DNA of 64,000 nt, from assembly GCA_001557505.1 (NCBI GenBank), contig LSAX01000007.1, forward strand, positions 496,001-560,000. Direction: 5' to 3'. The notes below the pieces were generated by a model that did no database searches, was not told where the DNA came from, and saw only the letters and a list, made by a program, of their open reading frames with translations. The position numbers and the translations under genes are program-made. Positions 58,606 to 64,000 of this stretch are shown piece after piece; the first letter of the stretch is position 1; the number at the start of each line of letters is the position of its first letter. The DNA comes from Reticulascus tulasneorum. Its lineage: Eukaryota; Ascomycota; Sordariomycetes; Glomerellales; Reticulascaceae.

Positions 58606-59131
58606 TCATGCCGCGTCAATGACGATTGTAGTCGGGTACTGTTGAGTGCAAAGGAGGGTATCAAGCCCCCCGGCATGACAATAGGTGAAGACGTCGCCTT
58701 CACCATAAAAGCCAAAACTGCACCTGCTGTCAGACATCACGAAACCGAAAAAGTCGCCCTGACAGTACCAGATTTTGTCTGAGATAGCTGTCCAGACTGC
58801 GGAAGTAAGCTTACCCGATTCCTAACTCATGATAGAGCCGCAAGGCATATACTTCCACCTGTCCAGGGTACAGGGCAAATCTGTATTTTGATTCACCGCA
58901 GGTTATGACCTCGGACGGGAAAGCAGGATATGCGGCTTGGCATGCTAGGCTTGTAGCGTTTCTGCCTGTGAGACTAAAAGACACATTTGTGATGGTGCCG
59001 TTGTACTCTTTGCGAACAGAGAGGCCTTCAATGTTGATGTTCTCGTATGCGGCAGGATCTGGAGCCTGCGGTGCTGGGGCAGCAACGGCGGCGCCCAGAA
59101 GAGCAGCGATGGCGGCGGCGCTGAAATGCAT
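58606..59131 (-). CDS. Small secreted protein, AA1/Alt a 1-like
   Basis: Exons 59131-58815 and 58723-58606 (intron 91 nt, phase 2) give 144 aa. The signal peptide covers about residues 1-18 (AAIAALLGAAVAA). The mature part has five cysteines (64, 78, 107, 121, 131) and three N-glycosylation sequons. It shows the beta-strand pattern of the AA1-like family: VSFSLTGRNATSLAC, EVITCGESKYRFALYPG, YGEGDVFTYCHAGG and a terminal TIVID. Secreted members of this fold are small beta-barrels, some of them plant-interaction effectors or allergens. The choice of acceptor at 58724 is forced: upstream AG sites give stops or break the GEGDV motif. It lies next to the chitinase/LysM pair, in a secretion-oriented end of the window. 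Function unknown; an effector role is only a possibility. Confidence 0.72.
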
Positions 59132-60293
59132 AGTTCGATTGTGCAGATCGATGATGTATTTGTGTGTTTGATGGTGTTGTTTAAAAAGATTGTCTTGGAT
59201 ACTAGGGCTATGAATATCACTGAAGAATCCGAACGCCCTTCCATATTTATAATTCGAGCTTAATGGCGGATGAAGTCGAGAACACTAATAGCCGGGCTGT
59301 GCGCATGCGACGTCACCGGCACATATACCGGGCCTAAATGCTAAATGGAGACGTTGCCCCAGGTGCTCCGCCAATAATCCCCCGCCCAATACGAGCTCGC
59401 ACTGACCAGGTGACTTCGAAGGTAAGGAAGATGGCAGTACATTAATTACATTGTGCATTACTTGGTTGTATCCTGGCAATGAGTCTGGCATGTGTTGCTT
59501 CCAAGCACATTGAATGACGAAGACACTACTACATACCCAAAGTCTCAAAGGCTTAGCAAGACAGCATAACGAAAGGGAAACTTGTTATTCTTCGTTAAAT
59601 CTGGTTGTCGCTGGAACTTCGTGACTTCATAGATGGCTTCTAGTTGACCGAGGTAGAAGGGCGCCGTTGTTGAAATTAAAGGTATTCACGGTCTCATTGT
59701 GAAAGTGCACGCACAATAAGCCCACATCTGTGCCACGTCGATGCTTGGCCGATCCATAAAGCGGCCGATCCATATCCACAAACAACTGCCTACCTCCTCG
59801 TATTATGTCAACGGAGAGCCAACTACTCCATCAGAAATCTTGTTGAGCTGTGTTTCTTGACTCGTCGCTGGGAGAGGCAAGGACGATCGTGTGATCGTTT
59901 GGAATCGCGGTAGTCGCCAATTCTTACAACTACCTAGGTAGGTTTCAACGCAGCTTATTCTTCGGTCATATAACAAAATCTGCTACGCTTTCACAGAGAG
60001 CTGGACGAGAACGCTTACCGGTCTTGGCCTGAAAACGCCTGCATGATACGTGGCATAGATAGGCTGCAAGTGTTTCGCGTTTACTGTTCCTGCTTCTATT
60101 ATTAGTATGAATTTCATTTTACAGTTTGAAGCACAGAGTTATCTCTCAGGCCACTGATTCATTTCTTGGTTTCTCGGCTGCACCAAACCACTGGCATCGG
60201 CTTCTTTCAGTGAGTGCTATGGATTTCACATCTCTCGCGGCGCCGGTGTTTGTGGCGTGTATAGTTCCCCGTCCGGCCTAAACACCAGACTCT
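59132..60293. other. Intergenic region upstream of the AA1-like gene
   Basis: About 1.16 kb. It contains another actacctaggtaggt block at about 59930 and poly(T)/AT-rich parts. Short minus-strand frames near 59285-59548 lack features. No gene is supported. Confidence 0.4.
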
Positions 60294-60758
60294 CTAGGAA
60301 GGTCGGGGGGGGGCTTGTGCCAAGTTCCACTGTGGACCGCCGAACAGCCGTCTGGGCACGCCGTTGTCGATAATGACGCTACCATGTCTGTTTCCGCCAA
60401 CGCGGCGGGCCTGGGTGGACGGGTCCGCGTTTGTCATGTCGAAAAGCGCTTGGTTTACGCCCCATGCGTGCAATCGGTTCTGAACCGCAGTCAAGAGTGG
60501 GCTGCGAAAGTTGTCGTTTTCCGGGCTACCCAGGCCGAGGTCGTGGCCATCCCAAGCCTCGTTCTGCGGGCACACAAAGCACATTTGGCCGGTCAACTCG
60601 ACGCCGTCAACCTCGTACTCGCCAGGCCGCGCATTAGCCGGGTTCCTAGGCCGGATGCCTCTCCCATGCCGCAGATTAATCTGCGTGATACCCAGCTGAC
60701 CCTTGGCCGTAAGAGCTTGGGGATCAAAGTGGACGTGCATGACCATACTGGTCAGTAG
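60294..60758 (-). pseudogene. Orphan C-terminal-like segment next to the chitinase fragment
   Basis: Open minus-strand frame of about 155 codons ending at 60294. It includes QINLRHGRGIRPRNP, CFVCPQNEAWDGHDLG, NRLHAWGVNQALFDM and the tail NLAQAPPRPS. It reads like a genuine compact protein segment (two close cysteines, balanced composition), yet it has no upstream exon that joins in phase. The only nearby donor (60827, phase 0) would lead into a stop, and an in-frame TGA sits six codons before the first ATG. I read it as the surviving tail of the chitinase gene, or of another gene fused by deletion. A separate small gene starting at 60746 is the alternative. I do not recognise the domain. Confidence 0.4.
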
Positions 60759-60827
60759 TCAGCTTTGCTCGGTGTATTACACAGATAGTCTCACTCCCTC
60801 CGGGGAACGGGGGGTTGTCTGGCTTAC

Positions 60828-61541
60828 CTGGAGATTGGGGAATATTGTCTTGAGTCCTGTTACACGAGGGTAGAGTGCCACGTCTCCGGGTAACATCGGA
60901 GCAACTCGGAATGAGCTAGGATCGATCATAGCGAAGGCGAAGTTGATATGCGAATACGACGCGGCAGGAATTTGCTCTGAGTTGGATGGTGAGCTTTGTA
61001 ACCACAAGGCTGCTGCAAAGCAAGGGATTTTCCAAGTACCTGGTAACATGGCATCACATTTACGGCCTATAGCCCACCCCTCGTAGTAGCCGATATTTCT
61101 CTTGCTTGCCGAGCTCCCTCCAACACAGCTTGGATTCTGGATCTGGTTATCACCGCAAAACTCGGCTGTGGATCCGCAAAACCCAAATTTCGAGCAACAC
61201 ACCTACGAATAACACAATTAGTTAGCAGTGTAATATCAAGTTCAGAGTTGAGTTCTCCCTACGTTGAGAGGGCAGCGCTCGTTCGTGGCATACTGGGGAC
61301 CCCATCCAGATGGGTCGCATTCAGACTTGGCATCGCAGGAATTAAGACAGTTGGCTGGGGCACAGAAGTCAGGACCCATCCCGCAGACGCCTGACTTGCC
61401 GCAACAGCCGAGTGCACATGGACGATAGGCTGGGCATGTGTAGTCTGGGTCGCCAGTTTGTCCAAGTATGGGATGGACAAGTAGCAGGACAACGGACACA
61501 ACACGAGCCAGGGCCCATACTCCAGACTTCCTAGGAGCCAT
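60828..61541 (-). pseudogene. GH18-type chitinase with chitin-binding domains, truncated
   Basis: Exons on the minus strand 61541-61263, 61202-61040 and 60976-60828 (introns of 60 and 63 nt) give 197 codons in phase. The signal peptide is about residues 1-26. Cysteine-rich chitin-binding type-1-like modules follow: CALGCCGKSGVCGMGPDFC and, across the first splice, PLNVCCSKFGFCGSTAEFCG. A GH18 opening comes next (RNIGYYEGWAIGRKCDAMLP, then SYSHINFAFAMIDP and LYPRVTGLKTIFPNLQ). After the donor at 60827 the expected GH18 core, with its SxGGW and DGxDxDWE motifs, is missing: no frame in the next 530 bp contains it. The gene therefore lacks its catalytic site. It is divergent from a LysM gene, the common arrangement for subgroup-C fungal chitinases. 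An alternative is a truncated chitin-binding protein that is still expressed. Confidence 0.65.
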
Positions 61542-62476
61542 GGTCAATAAGTAAAGGGCAAACGGCTGTGAGGAAGAGACTAGTATATAAGTCTTCGGGA
61601 AAAAGTGCTTTGGCCTCCATGAAAGAGTGGCCGGCTCGACAAACTTAAATAACATAGGTGTTCGGTTTCGCAGACGAATGTGGGACTGTCTTTACCGGGG
61701 CCTCGTCCATACCTTGCTTCGACACCGTGAACAAGGAGCTCGGGGATAGCCAACTTCCCGTCGATGTATTGTACTGCTAGTAGCCCATGAAATGGAATAA
61801 ATTTTGCCTCCGCTAACTCCTTCAACTGACTTGGCAAAAAGCCCAAGTTTAGAGTCATCATACTGTCTCCACTAGTGATGACAACAAGACCATGTTCTCC
61901 AGCTAACTTATAAGCTATCAGAAAACAAGAGCAAACGAGTCTAATGCAGGCCACAATGGATCGTACTAATATCTTAAATTCCAACGGTACCATAAGCTCA
62001 AATAGAAATGAACGCTATACTCAAGAGTCTAATGTGCTACAAACGGGATAGATTATATCCTTACGATATTGATGATTTGTATGTGTAAGCAATATTATAT
62101 GGGGTTGCTTATGCCAAATAGGAAAGCTTAAATTACTCGTATCCTAATCGCGCAAGAAGGAGCTCGATAAACAGAGTTTACTACTATTTTCTAATCCCGC
62201 CCCTTCCTCTTAACCTGATCTAGCAATTTGTATCGGACCTTTTCAGCTCCCCACGAGAAGTCTTTAGTGTTGTTATAATTCTACGCGACGTGAGACCTGC
62301 CTAAGATGAGCATTTAGTCTCTTCGAAGTTATCACCTGACATCTTTCTGCTAGGATAAGAAAGTAATACTTATGGCAAGTTGTGGTTATCTCTCCTAAAA
62401 CGACCTTGACCGCACCTAGGATCAACCGCACCTGCGACCACCCATTGTTTGTTCATTCCGTCTTGCACTCGCAGCC
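61542..62476. promoter_or_regulatory. Divergent region between chitinase fragment and LysM gene
   Basis: 935 bp, noticeably AT-rich between about 61900 and 62400. A 137-codon minus-strand frame at 61580-61993 has a hydrophobic start but no recognisable family. The region would have driven both genes of the pair. Confidence 0.4.
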
Positions 62477-64000
62477 ATGTTGTTCAAAGCATTGTTGTTT
62501 GCAGCCTTCTTCCTTACAGCCGGGGCAGATATTGTGCTCTTTCCATGGAGCAGCAGAGATGGTTCCTTTGGCAACCCCATCGACGCTGAAATTGGCTTTG
62601 GCAACTCCAAACCGATTTCAGATTCATGCGCCGCCGCATTGAACGCTACTGTGGCTTGCGATCAGCGCATGAGTGACTTAGCCGCCAATGAGTACTATGC
62701 GTCGCTGAATGCCAGCGGCATAGTTCTTTGCGACTCAAATTGCAATACCTCTCTGGCGTCCTACCGGAGCAAAGTCATCTCAGCTTGTGGTGCTGTTCAG
62801 TATTTGACGGCTACTCAAATTCTTACAGGGGGGGTCTGATCTACGATTTCTTCAATCTTGTATGGCCAATTACCGTTTTTAACCGTTTTTGAGTACAAGA
62901 CTAGTCTAATACAATGCTAGGTCTGCACGAAGGATCCAAGTACAGGCACGTACTGCCCAGATTGGCTACAGAGCCAGGTCGCCGCGGCTGGTAGCCCCAA
63001 GATGCTGGACCTGCCAGATTCGATAATTACTCTGTTCATCGTGCCAACTTTCGTACCTGCGGACTATTTAGTGTTCAATATTCTGGGGCTATAATGGCGC
63101 CATGGTTGACGTATACAGAGAGGTTTTGCGTAGTATGTTGCTCGGCAGTGATAAGTAGAGACCTATCGCTAACCTTTTCATATTAGGATGTAACGTAAAC
63201 TATCCGACTCAGCCGTATCCTCCGCCCGAGAACCATTTCCCTGGTAGTCAGAACGGCACCAATGCTAATACTACATGTCTCTCTGAGAAATACTATACAG
63301 TACAGAGCGGCGACACCTGCCACTCGATTGCGTTGGCCGAGTCTCTTCCTGAAGGAAGCATTTGGGCGATTAATGGAGGCCGTCCAGACTGCTCTAGCAT
63401 CCAGGTAGGCCAAAGGATTTGTCTGCCAAAGGCGTGTGACACCTTCGATATGCCCTCTGATGGGGACTGCTGGGTCACGAGCAACAACCATAACCTTACG
63501 TTCCCTCAGTTTCTTGCCTACAATCCTACTATAAACCCCAACTGTTCGAACCTGAATAAGAACGGGTCGGTTGTGTGTATCTATTCACCAGACGGCGAGT
63601 GGGAGCCTATAATAATTCCCGGTCTGAACAATACCTGGGGTGGTGGCGAGTATGCCGACTCCGTGGTTGAGGTGCCAGGTCCAACGCCATTCAAAACAAC
63701 AACCAATTGCGGCGCGTATTATCAAGTTCAGGTAGCTGACATCTGTATGCGCATCTCCCTTGCTGCTCGGGTATCGTTAAAGTTATTTATGGCCGTCAAC
63801 CCGCAGATCGACCCTGATTGCTTTAACTTGATCCCGGACCTATGGTACTGCACCCACCCCGTGCTGAACTGGAACTCCACCGTGGATGGTGGCGACGAAG
63901 ATTCGACGAGCTCTACAACGGCAGCTGCCCCAGCGCCAACGCTGCCTGGAACCACGCCGTCCTGCTACTCTTGGTATATCATCCGGTCAGGGGACACCTG
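62477..64000 (+). pseudogene. Multi-LysM secreted protein, probably disrupted; runs off right edge
   Basis: A signal peptide (about residues 1-17) and a Cys-rich N-terminal part occupy 62477-62833. An exon begins at 62921 (VCTKDPSTGTYCPDW). Further exonic sequence starts at 63184, after a good intron (63131-63183), and stays open to the window end. It encodes LysM-type modules: YYTVQSGDTCHSIA with an IQVGQRICLP end, two more degenerate modules, and a fourth that starts YIIRSGDTC at the edge. Between 63021 and 63130 the family-like reading changes frame near 63021-63030, and then meets a TAG at 63069-63071, inside SSCQLSYLRTI/CSIFWGYN. The donor at 62834 (gtctga) is also weak. An unusual intron from 63072 could bypass the damage but would remove conserved cysteines. 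I call it probably broken. Confidence 0.6.

Noticed and set aside
61580..61993. 137-codon minus-strand frame upstream of the chitinase fragment
   Set aside because: It overlaps the chitinase leader, has no recognisable family and lies in AT-rich sequence.

Overview
The window is nuclear DNA of a filamentous ascomycete (Pezizomycotina); I cannot place it below that level. Most protein-coding genes are split by spliceosomal introns of about 48-90 nt with GT..AG ends and CTAAC/CTGAC-like branch points. The gene content also fits: a RO-10-type dynactin subunit, a highly reducing polyketide synthase, a GH55 glucanase, a LysM protein and FSH1-type hydrolases. Exon boundaries were built by hand from reading phase, splice signals and family similarity recalled from memory. 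No alignment or search was run.

Region 1 (1-6.6 kb): housekeeping genes. These are a dynactin p24/RO-10 subunit cut by the left edge, an AVT-type vacuolar amino-acid transporter, mitochondrial ribosomal protein bS16m divergent from NAD(P)HX epimerase, and a tiny cysteine-rich protein.

Region 2 (6.6-17.8 kb): an 11 kb gene-poor stretch. It holds a 203-bp non-autonomous hAT-like element (12120-12322) with long terminal inverted repeats and an intact 8-bp target-site duplication.

Region 3 (17.8-32.6 kb): a small GPI-anchored-type wall protein, mitochondrial lipoyl synthase, a GH55 exo-beta-1,3-glucanase, a SPOUT methyltransferase divergent from a membrane-anchored thioredoxin, the Rsm22/METTL17 mitoribosome factor, and a Met1-type siroheme methyltransferase.

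Region 4 (32.8-49.1 kb): a compact three-gene polyketide locus between housekeeping genes. It holds an intron-rich full-length ABC-B exporter (19 exons), an FSH1/LovG-type serine hydrolase, and a divergently transcribed HR-PKS (KS-AT-DH-ER-KR-ACP, with no C-methyltransferase and no thioesterase). The hydrolase is the natural candidate for releasing the chain from the PKS and the ABC protein for exporting the product. A CCGG(A/G)TCGG motif lies upstream of both the ABC gene and the PKS.

Region 5 (49.5-57.8 kb): housekeeping genes again. These are Pop7 (with a GC-AG intron) divergent from a Rogdi/Rav2-like protein, a NIPSNAP protein divergent from ATP synthase subunit Atp18, a second FSH1 hydrolase, and proteasome subunit Rpn5.

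Region 6 (58.6-64 kb): secreted and cell-wall genes. These are an AA1/Alt a 1-like small secreted protein, then a divergent pair consisting of a GH18-type chitinase fragment and a LysM protein. Both members of the pair appear broken; the LysM gene runs off the right edge.
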